Assembly: GCF_000016825.1 (NCBI RefSeq)
Contig: NC_009513.1
Span: 893,001 to 957,000 of the forward strand
Length of the DNA stretch: 64,000 bases
Direction: 5' to 3'
Origin: Limosilactobacillus reuteri subsp. reuteri
GTDB lineage: Bacteria > Bacillota > Bacilli > Lactobacillales > Lactobacillaceae
The notes beneath the pieces are model-generated. The model did no database searches. It worked only from the letters and a program-made list of their open reading frames with translations, and was not told the DNA's origin. This document shows, one piece after another, positions 8,863 through 17,617 of this stretch (its first letter is position 1; each line of letters opens with the position of its first letter). The position numbers and the translations under genes were made by a program.

Positions 8863-11800
8863 TGGACGTGAAGAAATTAAACCTGTTGCACCAACCGAGC
8901 AGACAAAGTGGCGTGATCCCAGCCTGGTTGGCAAATACATGGTTGATCCTAAAACAGGATTGGCCGGTCTTTTTCGATCCCCTGACAATGGTGAGACTTG
9001 GGTTCTTACCGATACCGTCTATGGTCACGTTTATAATCAAGACGAGGTTGACAACATTTGGGACAACGGTGCAGCTCATAAAGTGGCAGATGAAATCAAA
9101 TCTGCTACGGCTGACTTGCCAAATGTCCGTAAGCAAGCTGATGAAGCGGTAAAATTTGCTGAATCGGCTATTGCTGCAAGTAAGGTCAATAGTGATGCGA
9201 TCGTTGCGCAAAGTTCGGCTGTGGTTGAAGCAAAGTCAGCAATGGATAGTGCTACGGCGGAAATTCAGCAATTAAAAGCTAACGCAGCTAGCGATGTTGC
9301 GCAAATAGAATCAACTATTGCTGAGGTACAGGCTGGTGTCAACCAAGCAAAATCTGCCAATAAATCAGCCGTCCAAGCAGTTCAAGCCGAACTTAAATTG
9401 ACAAGTGACTCGATGGATAAAGTCGAAAAGCGATTAGATGAAGTTGATACTAGCCTTGACACTTATGCTAAAAGTGCTACGGAACAAGGCCATGACATCA
9501 CTCTGATTAAGCAGAAACAAGGCCAGTTCGAGGCTGATTTTGCTTCTGCACAGGGAAATGTTAATCAGATTCAGGCTGATATCAAAGGTTTACGTCAGAA
9601 TGTCAAAGACAATCAAGGCAATATTGCCACGTTGCTAACTTCTGCTGATAAGTTGCAAGCATCAATGACAGATGCAGAGAAAAACATATCTAACCTGCTT
9701 TTAACAGCAAGCAAGTATGAGCAAACGTTCAAAGACCAAGACGGGCGCTTGAGTAAAGTTGAGCAGACTGCTACTGAACATACGAGTGTATTGGCCGACG
9801 CAAAGGGTAATATTGATAAGGTCACGCAGAAAGCAGACAATCTGCAATTATTACTTAGCGATGCTCAAAAGAATATTCAAAATATTCAGCTTGATGCCAA
9901 AGGATTGCATGACACGTTAACTGGTCAAAATAATCAATTGGCTAGTCTTAATGTGACACTTAACAACTTAGATAGTAAGTATTCCGGTATTACTGGAGAC
10001 CTGCAATCTAAACAAACGGCTTTGAGCACTGAACAACAGCAAACTAAGGATATGCTATTGCGTAAAGCTGATAGGTCCGAAGTTGATAGCGTTAAAGGAA
10101 CTGTTAATCAAGTCAGTGCCGAACAAAAGACAATGGCTGACCAGATTAATCAGAAAGTGTCATCTGTCGAGTATCAGACATTGAAGGATAAAGTTAATGG
10201 GATGAAGATTGGTACTCGTAATCTTCTTCACCATTCAGACACATTTGACGGATGGATTAAAGGTTATTCAGTCGCTGTTACAGCGGATAAATATCTTGAT
10301 GGTAGAATTGCTATTCTTGGAGGCGCTGGTGTAGACGGCGGACAACTTACTACTTTTCTGGATGGTCCATATAACGATGATCTAGTAACATGGGTAGTTT
10401 ATGCCAGAGCAGAGAATGCTGGAGATAAAATGCATACAGAATTATGGGGAGGCGGAGGTTGTACAGATCAAAGCCTCACTACCAAATGGCAAGCTTATAA
10501 ATTTTCTGGTCATAGAAATATTGATCACCCTGACTTTTATTTGTGGGGCTGCGTTGGTAACAAGGGAAATATTTATGTAGCTTTACCCTTTGCTGTTGTT
10601 GGAAATTATATTGGTACATGGTTAGCTAATCCTACTGATACCATCACCTCTATTAACAAGAATGCAACTGCTATCGATGAAAATAGTAAGCTTATTAGTT
10701 TAATGGCAAAGCAGACTGAGGTTGACAATGTAAAAAATACGGCGCAACAAATTAGTTCTCGTCTTGACATCTTAGCTGGTGAAGTTAAATCAAAAGTTGA
10801 TGAAACTAGGGTTAATAGCATTGTTGACGGTAAGGGCTATGCGACAACCAGCACGGTACAATCATTAGTCGATCAAAAAGCTGGGACATTAAGCGATACT
10901 ATCACAGAGCTTGACCGAAAGATTGGTGACAACCACTCCGATTCAATCAAACGTATCCAGTCACTTACGGCTTCAATTGACGGCTTGCAGTCAAGAGTTA
11001 CCAACTATCAAAATGATACATCCTCAAAGTACACGCAACTTTCGAACATGATCCAGTCAAAGGTTAGTGCCAGCGACTTCAACGCTTTGAAAGACAAGGC
11101 GACGTGGAAGAGTACCGACAGCATTGACCTCAACACCGCCGTGTTACAGCAGAAGATTTTCGTCAAAGGCGGATCTAATCTGCCACCGGGTAACTATTGG
11201 TGGTACGTGCAGGTTGAACCCGGCTATGACAGCCGAATCGTCCAGTACGCCGTGTCTGACCGGGACAACATTCATTACAGCCGCCAGTACGACGGAAGTA
11301 AATGGTCTGCATGGACGCAAGATGCTAGTGAGAGTGAAATCACCCAGCTTCGTGATGATATTAATCTGCGAGTTCAAAAGGGCGAACTGCTGTCACAGAT
11401 TAATTTAACGGCTGGTAATACGTTGATTCAGTCAAATAAGCTATACCTTGATGCTTCATCCGTAGTAATTACTGGAACGGCCTTTATTCCGAGTGCGGCA
11501 ATTGCTAGTTTGAGTGCCGATAAGATTAATACTGGAACACTTAATACCGACAAGATATCGTTGAGTAACGGACATGTAAGACTATCATCTGATGATGACC
11601 ATTTTTATGTTCAGACAGAAGAGAATGCGGTTAATAACCCTACAACTCGGTTTAATTTTGATGGTATAGACTTCATGGATAGCTCATATGGTAAAGAAGT
11701 TCCTCAATATAGCATTGGGTATGATACTTCTAGTGCTGATCGTCATTTATATATCAATGCTTTTGACCACTTTAACTCGGGTGGGACAACAGCTAGCCAA

Positions 11801-12427
11801 CTATGGTATTCAATGGTACCCGCTATTAGTCTGAATAATCAGGAAATTAACTTTGCTGCTAAAGGTAATATGCATATGCAAGTAGTTGATGGCGGAGTAA
11901 ATATTAAGCCAACGTTATTTTTCCAAAATAATACTAATAATGGGACTTATACTGGCTTTACCCGTCTTGATAATTCTAATACTGTTGAATTTAATACCGG
12001 TGATAACAACGGCGAGAACTTCCATGTTAATTCTGGTGCTCGCTTCATGAAGTATGTTTACTTCAATGATTATTGCCGAGCACAAGGATGGCTCACTTAT
12101 TCGACCCTATCAAAGAAGACAAATATCAAAAAGCTTGATACTAGTCTGGCGCTAGATAAGATCCGTCAAGATGACCAATACCTTTATGAGTATAAGCGGA
12201 ATGTAGCTAAGGGTGTTTACGATCCGCAAGCTAGTTTCATCATTGATGATGTGAACGATGTATCACAATACTCAGTTCCACGGGAATTTATTGATCAAAG
12301 CGGTAAATATCGTGAGCCGAGTGTTGAGCTGTCATACCTAATCGCCGCCTTTCAAGAAATTGATAAACAAGTGCAAACACAAAAAGAAGAAATCAAAGAA
12401 TTAAAGGAGAAATTACAACATGAATAA
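8846..12427 (+). CDS. Phage receptor-binding/tail fibre protein with S74-like chaperone end
   Basis: A 1193-residue protein; ATG 8846 was chosen because AGGAGGTGA lies 10 bases upstream. Residues ~50-450 are long Ala/Gln/Asp-rich coiled coil. Residues ~455-600 are a Trp/Gly-rich beta segment like a carbohydrate-binding module (starts G-T-R-N-L-L). Residues ~750-835 resemble a tail-fibre knob module and are more GC-rich than their surroundings. The last ~100 residues (S-K-K-T-N-I-K-K then a Glu/Lys coiled coil) resemble an intramolecular chaperone of the peptidase S74 type. It probably determines host surface recognition. Confidence 0.8.
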   Translation: MATNTDGREEIKPVAPTEQTKWRDPSLVGKYMVDPKTGLAGLFRSPDNGETWVLTDTVYGHVYNQDEVDNIWDNGAAHKVADEIKSATADLPNVRKQADEAVKFAESAIAASKVNSDAIVAQSSAVVEAKSAMDSATAEIQQLKANAASDVAQIESTIAEVQAGVNQAKSANKSAVQAVQAELKLTSDSMDKVEKRLDEVDTSLDTYAKSATEQGHDITLIKQKQGQFEADFASAQGNVNQIQADIKGLRQNVKDNQGNIATLLTSADKLQASMTDAEKNISNLLLTASKYEQTFKDQDGRLSKVEQTATEHTSVLADAKGNIDKVTQKADNLQLLLSDAQKNIQNIQLDAKGLHDTLTGQNNQLASLNVTLNNLDSKYSGITGDLQSKQTALSTEQQQTKDMLLRKADRSEVDSVKGTVNQVSAEQKTMADQINQKVSSVEYQTLKDKVNGMKIGTRNLLHHSDTFDGWIKGYSVAVTADKYLDGRIAILGGAGVDGGQLTTFLDGPYNDDLVTWVVYARAENAGDKMHTELWGGGGCTDQSLTTKWQAYKFSGHRNIDHPDFYLWGCVGNKGNIYVALPFAVVGNYIGTWLANPTDTITSINKNATAIDENSKLISLMAKQTEVDNVKNTAQQISSRLDILAGEVKSKVDETRVNSIVDGKGYATTSTVQSLVDQKAGTLSDTITELDRKIGDNHSDSIKRIQSLTASIDGLQSRVTNYQNDTSSKYTQLSNMIQSKVSASDFNALKDKATWKSTDSIDLNTAVLQQKIFVKGGSNLPPGNYWWYVQVEPGYDSRIVQYAVSDRDNIHYSRQYDGSKWSAWTQDASESEITQLRDDINLRVQKGELLSQINLTAGNTLIQSNKLYLDASSVVITGTAFIPSAAIASLSADKINTGTLNTDKISLSNGHVRLSSDDDHFYVQTEENAVNNPTTRFNFDGIDFMDSSYGKEVPQYSIGYDTSSADRHLYINAFDHFNSGGTTASQLWYSMVPAISLNNQEINFAAKGNMHMQVVDGGVNIKPTLFFQNNTNNGTYTGFTRLDNSNTVEFNTGDNNGENFHVNSGARFMKYVYFNDYCRAQGWLTYSTLSKKTNIKKLDTSLALDKIRQDDQYLYEYKRNVAKGVYDPQASFIIDDVNDVSQYSVPREFIDQSGKYREPSVELSYLIAAFQEIDKQVQTQKEEIKELKEKLQHE

Positions 12428-12692
12428 CAATGATTTATTAGTACAAACCGCCCGAGAATTAGCTGCTCGTCTTTCAAATGCTGAGATCGATCGGGCTAGT
12501 TTCCGAGCTCAAGCAATTGAGTTACAGAACGAAAACGATCGATTAAAGAAACAAATCAATGATTTGCAAGATGAGTTAGGGAAGCAAAAACAAGCAAAAA
12601 AGGATCAATCAGAAGTAGCACCTAAAACCGTTACCGATGATCAAGACACAAGCACCACAGAAACAGAACAAGACCCACAAGCCAATAAATAA
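12420..12692 (+). CDS. Small coiled-coil phage protein, unknown function
   Basis: A 90-residue hydrophilic protein whose ATG overlaps the end of the fibre gene. Residues ~15-60 have a heptad-like leucine pattern (coiled coil), and the C-terminal third is Lys, Gln, Thr and Asp rich and probably disordered. Its 3' end forms half of an intrinsic terminator. Such small coiled-coil proteins often follow fibre genes in lactobacillus phages, possibly as assembly or accessory factors, but no function is recognised. Confidence 0.6.
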   Translation: MNNNDLLVQTARELAARLSNAEIDRASFRAQAIELQNENDRLKKQINDLQDELGKQKQAKKDQSEVAPKTVTDDQDTSTTETEQDPQANK

Positions 12693-12707
12693 GCTGTGGG
12701 CCTTTTT
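12672..12707 (+). terminator. Intrinsic terminator overlapping the 3' end of the coiled-coil gene
   Basis: An inverted repeat (CCCACAAGC paired with GCTGTGGG, one-base bulge) is followed by CCTTTTT. The left arm lies in the last codons of the preceding gene. It may partially separate the fibre transcript from the downstream baseplate genes. Confidence 0.7.
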
Positions 12708-12734
12708 AGTACAAAGATTATTTAGGAGGAATTT

Positions 12735-13007
12735 ATGATGAACGAAACACAATTAAGCTCATTTAACTACCAATTTGATACTAATACCGGTAAATGCCTT
12801 TATGCGCAAGTTGGCTTGCATAATGAAAGTGCTGATAGTACTGAATTTGTCAATGCTTCAATTCGGGTTAAACCGGATGATTTACCAGAAGGCAAGGACT
12901 TTATGCAATTATCAATGAAGGACTTAATTACCATTGCTAAGCAGAAGCTCGCCGCTGATACAGCTATCAAAAAGGAAAACCAAAATACTGAACCGAACAA
13001 TCAATAA
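12735..13007 (+). CDS. Hypothetical phage baseplate-region protein
   Basis: A 90-residue acidic protein preceded by an AGGAGGAA site. There are two adjacent start codons (ATGATG); the first was kept. It contains a beta-rich first half and a helical second half ending in an Asn/Glu-rich tail. It sits between the fibre gene and the SGNH hydrolase gene and stops 12 bases before the latter, suggesting co-translation. I do not recognise a family. Confidence 0.6.
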   Translation: MMNETQLSSFNYQFDTNTGKCLYAQVGLHNESADSTEFVNASIRVKPDDLPEGKDFMQLSMKDLITIAKQKLAADTAIKKENQNTEPNNQ

Positions 13008-13019
13008 TGAGGTGGTAAC

Positions 13020-14165
13020 ATGACCAAACTAGTTGCGTTTGGCGATTCAATTTTTGCTGGTTGGGACGGAAAAGAAAATGTTTCAGCCAATCAACGGATC
13101 CCTGAATTGATTGGTCAACACTTAGGCTGGCAGGTAACCAATGTAGCGATTGGCGGAACTAAGTATGACAATAGTTCAAATGGCTTTACGGCGATGGTCA
13201 ATAAGACTGACGTATCAGGGTTCGACTATGCGCTAGTAAGTTATGGAGTTAATAACTTCAGCTGGCCCGAAGCCTTAGCAACTGTTAAGCAGAATGCGGT
13301 TAATGGTTTTGAGGCGTTAAAGCGTAAGAATCCTAACATTAAAATCTTGTTGGAATTGCCGACTGAGGACTTTCGACAAGGAAGCAAGACCCTTTATGAT
13401 GTCAATGATGCCTTTTGGAACCAGAATCAGTTAGACGACATGTTAATTGACGTTGCCAAACAAGAAGGGCTTGAATATTACGACTGGCGCCCAGATCCAT
13501 TAATCACCTACGAAAATGCTAATCAAACACTGGGTGACGGTAATACAGGAGTACACCCAACGAAAGCAACGATGCGAGCTATTGCTCAACGGCTAGCAGA
13601 GAAGTTTAAGCAAATGGCAGGCGGAACAGTTCAACCGAGTCCACCACCACATATTGACCCTCCTCACGATAATCCACCTAAAACTGATAAGCCAGAAAAT
13701 AAGCCTCAACCACCAGTTGTTAAAACAGTTGATGAGTTGAGGCTTGACCGTTTAGCAGATTTATTTGGGATTGGTACCAATGTGAGTAACGGGATTAACC
13801 GGACGCTCAACAAGATTAATGAACTTTATAGCCAAATGCACAATCTTATGGGAACGGATAGTAAGCAGGTTCAGGCAACGTTAATCGCTCCCGACAATGC
13901 GCTTACTCGTCCGCTTCGCAACTATGTATTATTAAGTTTCTTCAACTTAGAGCGAGAAGTTAACGAGCTGATTAGCTTATGTAATAGCAACTGGTTATGT
14001 GACCCTGAAACGGGTGCTAAAACTAGCCTATTGCGATTGCTACGTGTTGACAGTTTGGCGACTGATGCTCATTACAAAGATACCGTTAATTACAACTGGT
14101 ATCTGATTGAAAACAAATTAAACACGTTAATTGGTTATATTAATAAGATATTGAAAGGAGAATGA
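13020..14165 (+). CDS. SGNH/GDSL-family hydrolase of the phage baseplate
   Basis: A 381-residue protein. The N-terminal ~200 residues are an SGNH hydrolase: F-G-D-S with the nucleophile Ser10, G-V-N-N at 76-79, and G-V-H-P with His179. The Asp normally three residues before the catalytic His is Thr here; the nearest Asp is at 173, so the catalytic dyad may be altered. A Pro/Lys-rich linker (~205-235) leads to a helical C-terminal domain. The likely role is de-acylation of wall polysaccharide or teichoic acid during adsorption, by analogy with other phage tail esterases; the substrate is unknown. Confidence 0.75.
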   Translation: MTKLVAFGDSIFAGWDGKENVSANQRIPELIGQHLGWQVTNVAIGGTKYDNSSNGFTAMVNKTDVSGFDYALVSYGVNNFSWPEALATVKQNAVNGFEALKRKNPNIKILLELPTEDFRQGSKTLYDVNDAFWNQNQLDDMLIDVAKQEGLEYYDWRPDPLITYENANQTLGDGNTGVHPTKATMRAIAQRLAEKFKQMAGGTVQPSPPPHIDPPHDNPPKTDKPENKPQPPVVKTVDELRLDRLADLFGIGTNVSNGINRTLNKINELYSQMHNLMGTDSKQVQATLIAPDNALTRPLRNYVLLSFFNLEREVNELISLCNSNWLCDPETGAKTSLLRLLRVDSLATDAHYKDTVNYNWYLIENKLNTLIGYINKILKGE

Positions 14166-14167
14166 TA

Positions 14168-15277
14168 ATGGCTGATTTAATTGAAGCTAAAGACCGCAAT
14201 AATCGGATTATCCTTGATACCACAGTTTCAGCCGATACTACGGTTAAAATGCCAGCAATGAATGGTCATCAAGGCGATAACGGGCGAGTTGTGCCATTTG
14301 TTATTGTACAAGGTCCTAATCACCTGCCAATGAATATGCAAGGCAAGTCGATTGACCTTGTGGGTGTTGACCATGATGGGCGGTTAAAAATTTCTGGTGC
14401 CACTTACAAAGTAATTGATCCATCTGTTGGTACGCTTGACTTTACAATTCCGGGAGCGTTCTATCAAGCACTTGGTGATTATCAGCAAGCCTATTTCCGT
14501 ATTAAGGACAGTAACAATCAAGTTATTTCAACGATTAATGTTGCCTTTACTACGCTAGCTGGTGCTGACTATATGACCTATGGAGATTCTAAAATATTCA
14601 ATGGATATGTAAGTCAAAGCATGGCTGGAGTTGAACAAGAAGTTGCTAACTGGGTTAATCAGCTTAAAGCAATGCTTTCAGGAACAGAGGGAGCAGCAGA
14701 TGTTGCCCGTTCAGCAGTTCAAGCATTATTAGCTGCAATCTCGGCTAACCAAGTGGCAACTTTTGGTGGGAACAATAATTTTACTGGTGAGAACAAGTTC
14801 CACGGAGTTACTGAGATTGACAACTTGCAAGGACCAGCTCGCCAAGCGCTATTCAACTATACTGATAACAAGTTCAATGGTTTAACTAGCCAGCTTAATT
14901 CGATTACTGGACGGTTAGCTAATGTATTGAGAACCGATTCCGCTTGGACTCGTGATTATACCTTAGGTGGTTGTCTGTCACGTGCTAACAACGGAAATGA
15001 CTTTGCTCTCTCTAAGTTCCATATTATGCAGAATGTGAACCTAATTCTAGGACGTGGTGATGTTAAGGTCGACAATGACCAAGACTTTAATGAATCACAA
15101 ATCTATCTTCCATGGACCGTTGATAACGCTGATGTGGCAATTGCACAGATGTATCACTTTGAAGGGTATGCTTTACCACGTCTTGATATTGATAGTAAGA
15201 AGCTCAATATCAGTCTTAAAGGCAAGCGCCACGAAATTGAACGACTTAGTCTTGTAATTATTGCATTTGACAGATAG
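14168..15277 (+). CDS. BppU-like baseplate upper protein
   Basis: A 369-residue protein; ATG 14168 is seven bases after GGAG, while the in-frame ATG at 14162 is too close. Residues 1-140 match the general pattern of BppU N-terminal (DUF2479-type) domains: a beta sandwich with I-D-L-V-G and a F-R-I-K-D strand near Y-Q-Q-A-Y. The middle is helical and the C-terminal ~100 residues form a beta-rich head. In lactococcal-type baseplates BppU connects the Dit core to receptor-binding proteins. The same N-terminal type recurs in the gene at 16434. Confidence 0.7.
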   Translation: MADLIEAKDRNNRIILDTTVSADTTVKMPAMNGHQGDNGRVVPFVIVQGPNHLPMNMQGKSIDLVGVDHDGRLKISGATYKVIDPSVGTLDFTIPGAFYQALGDYQQAYFRIKDSNNQVISTINVAFTTLAGADYMTYGDSKIFNGYVSQSMAGVEQEVANWVNQLKAMLSGTEGAADVARSAVQALLAAISANQVATFGGNNNFTGENKFHGVTEIDNLQGPARQALFNYTDNKFNGLTSQLNSITGRLANVLRTDSAWTRDYTLGGCLSRANNGNDFALSKFHIMQNVNLILGRGDVKVDNDQDFNESQIYLPWTVDNADVAIAQMYHFEGYALPRLDIDSKKLNISLKGKRHEIERLSLVIIAFDR

Positions 15278-15288
15278 GGGTGAGCAAT

Positions 15289-15693
15289 ATGGCAACAATC
15301 TATGTATATAACAAGAATAACCTCTTTGTGGGACGTAAAGACAACATTAACTTAGAAGCATATGAATTGGCGGATAATGAATCCATCAATAAGCCGCAAA
15401 CAGTTTATGAATATGACGATAGCTATCACCTAACTGGTTTAGCCAAGATTAAGCCCGGAACAGTGATTGCCAATGCAACGCATACTGTACCACCAGATGG
15501 ATTGAATGATCCTACTTATGATCCAGCAAATAATACCTGGCATGGCATTAGTAATGATGAATACCGAAAGCTATACAACGTTCCAGCAAGTGAACCAGAC
15601 GGATCAGCTAAATTAATCAATGCTTTAACACAACAAGTCTTTCAGTTAACGCAGAAAGTAAATCAACTAGAAAAGAGTGATCAGAATGGTTGA
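15289..15693 (+). CDS. Hypothetical phage tail-region protein
   Basis: A 134-residue protein. ATG 15289 follows AGGGGTGA; a GTG at 15280 is possible. The sequence is Asn/Tyr/Asp-rich with predicted strands in the first 80 residues and a short coiled coil at the C-terminus. Its stop overlaps the XkdX-like start. Proteins of this size in this slot, directly before an XkdX-family gene, are common in Gram-positive siphoviruses and are probably minor baseplate components. No defined function is recognised. Confidence 0.6.
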   Translation: MATIYVYNKNNLFVGRKDNINLEAYELADNESINKPQTVYEYDDSYHLTGLAKIKPGTVIANATHTVPPDGLNDPTYDPANNTWHGISNDEYRKLYNVPASEPDGSAKLINALTQQVFQLTQKVNQLEKSDQNG

Positions 15694-15805
15694 GATAATT
15701 AGAATGTTGGCTCAGCAATATGCTGATATTCGCTGGGCGGTTGAAGATGGGGCAATTACGAAGGAACAATACAAGAAATTCACTGGGAAAGAATATTCAG
15801 AATAG
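15686..15805 (+). CDS. XkdX-family small phage protein
   Basis: A 39-residue protein whose ATG overlaps the preceding coding end. The pattern Q-Y-A-D-I-R-W-A-V-E-D-G-A-I-T-K-E-Q-Y is the recognisable XkdX signature (short helical protein with W-x-x-x-G-x-I-T-x-x-Q-Y). XkdX proteins are encoded downstream of tail fibre/baseplate genes in Bacillus PBSX and many lactobacillus phages; their role is unknown. It closes the baseplate transcript before a separate unit at 15844. Confidence 0.8.
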   Translation: MVEIIRMLAQQYADIRWAVEDGAITKEQYKKFTGKEYSE

Positions 15806-15810
15806 TTGTA

Positions 15811-15844
15811 TAATTAATCCATCAATTAAAAGGTGGATTAATTA
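15811..15844 (+). promoter_or_regulatory. Inverted repeat enclosing the ribosome site of the 15844 gene
   Basis: TAATTAATCCA at 15811-15821 and TGGATTAATTA at 15834-15844 are perfect complements separated by 12 bases that contain AAAAGG. A hairpin would pair GG of the ribosome site and the A of the ATG at 15844. A TATAAT box (15809-15814) overlaps the left arm, so it could be an operator at DNA level or an RNA hairpin. The function is inference. Confidence 0.6.
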
Positions 15845-16395
15845 TGTGGAACGTAATTGGAACAGGTTTGGTAGCAGGTCTTATTGCGTCTATGACGAAT
15901 ATTCTAATTGCACATTTAAGCAATAGAACACAAAGGGAGACTACAAAAATGTTAAATCTCGAAAAGACAAATGAAGTTACATTAGAGTGGAACAATGAAA
16001 CTCGTGATCTTATTAGCAAGTTTGTCAAAGCGTGTTTTCAGACTCATCAAGTCTACAATGCAACCGATGGTTTAGTAGGGCGTTTCAGTGAAGCAATAAA
16101 GTCAAACAGCAATGATCGAGTTTTTGACAACATAACTGAGGATGCAAAAGCAGCGATTAAAAAATCAAATCAGACTTCGAGCGAGTTATATGCACTGCAA
16201 GCCCAAATACGAATGCACTTATATGATGATCATGATTATCTAGTAACAGACATTAATAATCAGATTGAGAAAGTTATTGAAAACCTGGAATCGAATAGAT
16301 CTCTGCCAGCAAAAGAGATTGATGATCTTGTTGATTTGTCACGAGAATATTTTTCCATTCAATGGGAAAGAATAAAGAAGGAGAACGTCCGATAG
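15844..16395 (+). CDS. Membrane-anchored helical protein, possible prophage cargo (moron)
   Basis: A 183-residue protein with one N-terminal membrane segment (about residues 4-24), then ~155 hydrophilic helical residues with many Asn, Glu and Lys. It interrupts the baseplate/lysis gene order, has its own TATAAT and inverted repeat upstream and a small terminator overlapping its end, which is the typical architecture of an independently expressed moron. No enzymatic motif is visible. Roles such as superinfection exclusion or host modification are possible but unproven; a structural role is the alternative. Confidence 0.6.
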   Translation: MWNVIGTGLVAGLIASMTNILIAHLSNRTQRETTKMLNLEKTNEVTLEWNNETRDLISKFVKACFQTHQVYNATDGLVGRFSEAIKSNSNDRVFDNITEDAKAAIKKSNQTSSELYALQAQIRMHLYDDHDYLVTDINNQIEKVIENLESNRSLPAKEIDDLVDLSREYFSIQWERIKKENVR

Positions 16396-16410
16396 GGCGT
16401 TTTTATTTTG
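16384..16410 (+). terminator. Short intrinsic terminator after the membrane-anchored gene
   Basis: AACGTCC and GGGCGTT form a seven-pair stem (one G-U) with a four-base loop, followed by a TTTTATTTT tract. The left arm is in the last codons of the preceding gene. Confidence 0.65.
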
Positions 16411-16433
16411 CACAAAATAGAAGGGAGAAACAA

Positions 16434-17603
16434 ATGCGAACACTAACAATTGCTGATAATTGGAAAGATTGGAAGTTCGGTGATACGGATGCAGTAATGA
16501 CTTTTAATGCTCAAAATGATGGTCAAACACCAGACTTTACCAATAAAACACTAACTTTTAAAATCGCTGATTCCGCTGCTTCAACTCCAGATAATCCTAA
16601 AGATTATGTAGCCAGTGCAGCCGGTTATGTTGAAAATAATAAGGTTCTGTTAAAGACCGAAGATGTTAAAACTCTGACACCTGGCACGTATTCTGTTGAG
16701 TTGTGGGTAATGGATAATTCAACGGAAAAGAATGCTATTTATCCATCTAAGGGCTTTGCGTTCTTTAGTATTGAAGAAAACACAATGAAGGTCTCAGATA
16801 TTACAAATGTACCCTCTAAGACGCTAGAAGCTATCTATGCGGACTTAAAGCAACAGGTAGGGGCCATCAAGAAAGGTTCTCAGGGGGAACCGGGTAAGAC
16901 ACCAAAGATTGTTATGGGGTCTGTTACTAAGTTGTCACCGGATGCTCAACCATCAGCAACCCTAGTTCCATTACAAAGTGACCCGAATACTTACACTTTG
17001 AACTTGCAACTACCTCAAGGTGTCCAAGGTGAGCAAGGACTCCAAGGTATTCCCGGTGTTGGTAGTAAGGGTCTTGATGGTAACAATGGATTAACGCCAA
17101 CAATTGACCCTAAGACTAAACACTGGATGATTGGTGGCACCGATACAGGTGTGATTGCTGAGGGACAAGCGGGGAAAGACGCAGACCCTAGTAAGTATGT
17201 TACGATTGTGTCTTTTAATCAGTTGCGTCAACAAGTGCAGGACAACGCAACTGCATTAGATGCGTTGCAAAAGTCGGCAGTAAATAAAGACTTGCAAACG
17301 CAGATTGCTAACTTAACATCACAAGTAACTGATTTAACAGCACAAGTTAAAGCTTTACAAGAAGCTAAGTCGGATACGTCTAAATCAGACGAGCCAGCTA
17401 AGAGTGATAATAAGGATGACCAACCGGCTAAGTCAGATACGCCGACTTCATCAGCTGATTCGCCATCTACTCCAGCAAGCTCATCAACTACGACACCAGA
17501 TAGCACGCCAGCGTCTAGTTCCTCATCTGATACATCGGATAATAAGTCAGCTAGTTCTTCAGCTGAAACGAGTGCAACGCCCGCTTCTGACACAACTAAC
17601 TAG
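16434..17603 (+). CDS. BppU-like protein with collagen-like segment and Ser/Asp-rich tail
   Basis: A 389-residue protein; ATG 16434 follows AAGGGAGAAA. Residues 1-135 form a BppU/DUF2479-type beta domain. Residues ~140-245 contain G-x-Y collagen-like triplets (Q-G-E-P-G-K-T, G-E-Q-G-L-Q-G-I-P-G). A coiled coil follows at ~260-310, then ~75 residues of almost pure Ser, Thr, Asp, Pro and Ala. It is probably a baseplate-attached fibre with a flexible low-complexity tip. The low-complexity tail encodes spurious open frames on the other strand. Confidence 0.7.
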   Translation: MRTLTIADNWKDWKFGDTDAVMTFNAQNDGQTPDFTNKTLTFKIADSAASTPDNPKDYVASAAGYVENNKVLLKTEDVKTLTPGTYSVELWVMDNSTEKNAIYPSKGFAFFSIEENTMKVSDITNVPSKTLEAIYADLKQQVGAIKKGSQGEPGKTPKIVMGSVTKLSPDAQPSATLVPLQSDPNTYTLNLQLPQGVQGEQGLQGIPGVGSKGLDGNNGLTPTIDPKTKHWMIGGTDTGVIAEGQAGKDADPSKYVTIVSFNQLRQQVQDNATALDALQKSAVNKDLQTQIANLTSQVTDLTAQVKALQEAKSDTSKSDEPAKSDNKDDQPAKSDTPTSSADSPSTPASSSTTTPDSTPASSSSSDTSDNKSASSSAETSATPASDTTN

Positions 17604-17617
17604 GGGGAGATTAAGTA

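Noticed and set aside
12672..12707. Considered as a transposon end or attachment site
   Set aside because: The inverted repeat is followed by a T run and behaves as a simple terminator.
16890..17180. Repetitive G-x-Y coding, considered as a DNA tandem repeat or CRISPR-like array
   Set aside because: The repeats are at the protein level (collagen-like triplets) with varied codons; no conserved repeat-spacer pattern.
17228..17593. Long open frame on the minus strand opposite the 16434 gene
   Set aside because: It mirrors the Ser/Thr/Asp low-complexity tail; repetitive codons keep the opposite strand open. No ribosome site and unnatural composition.
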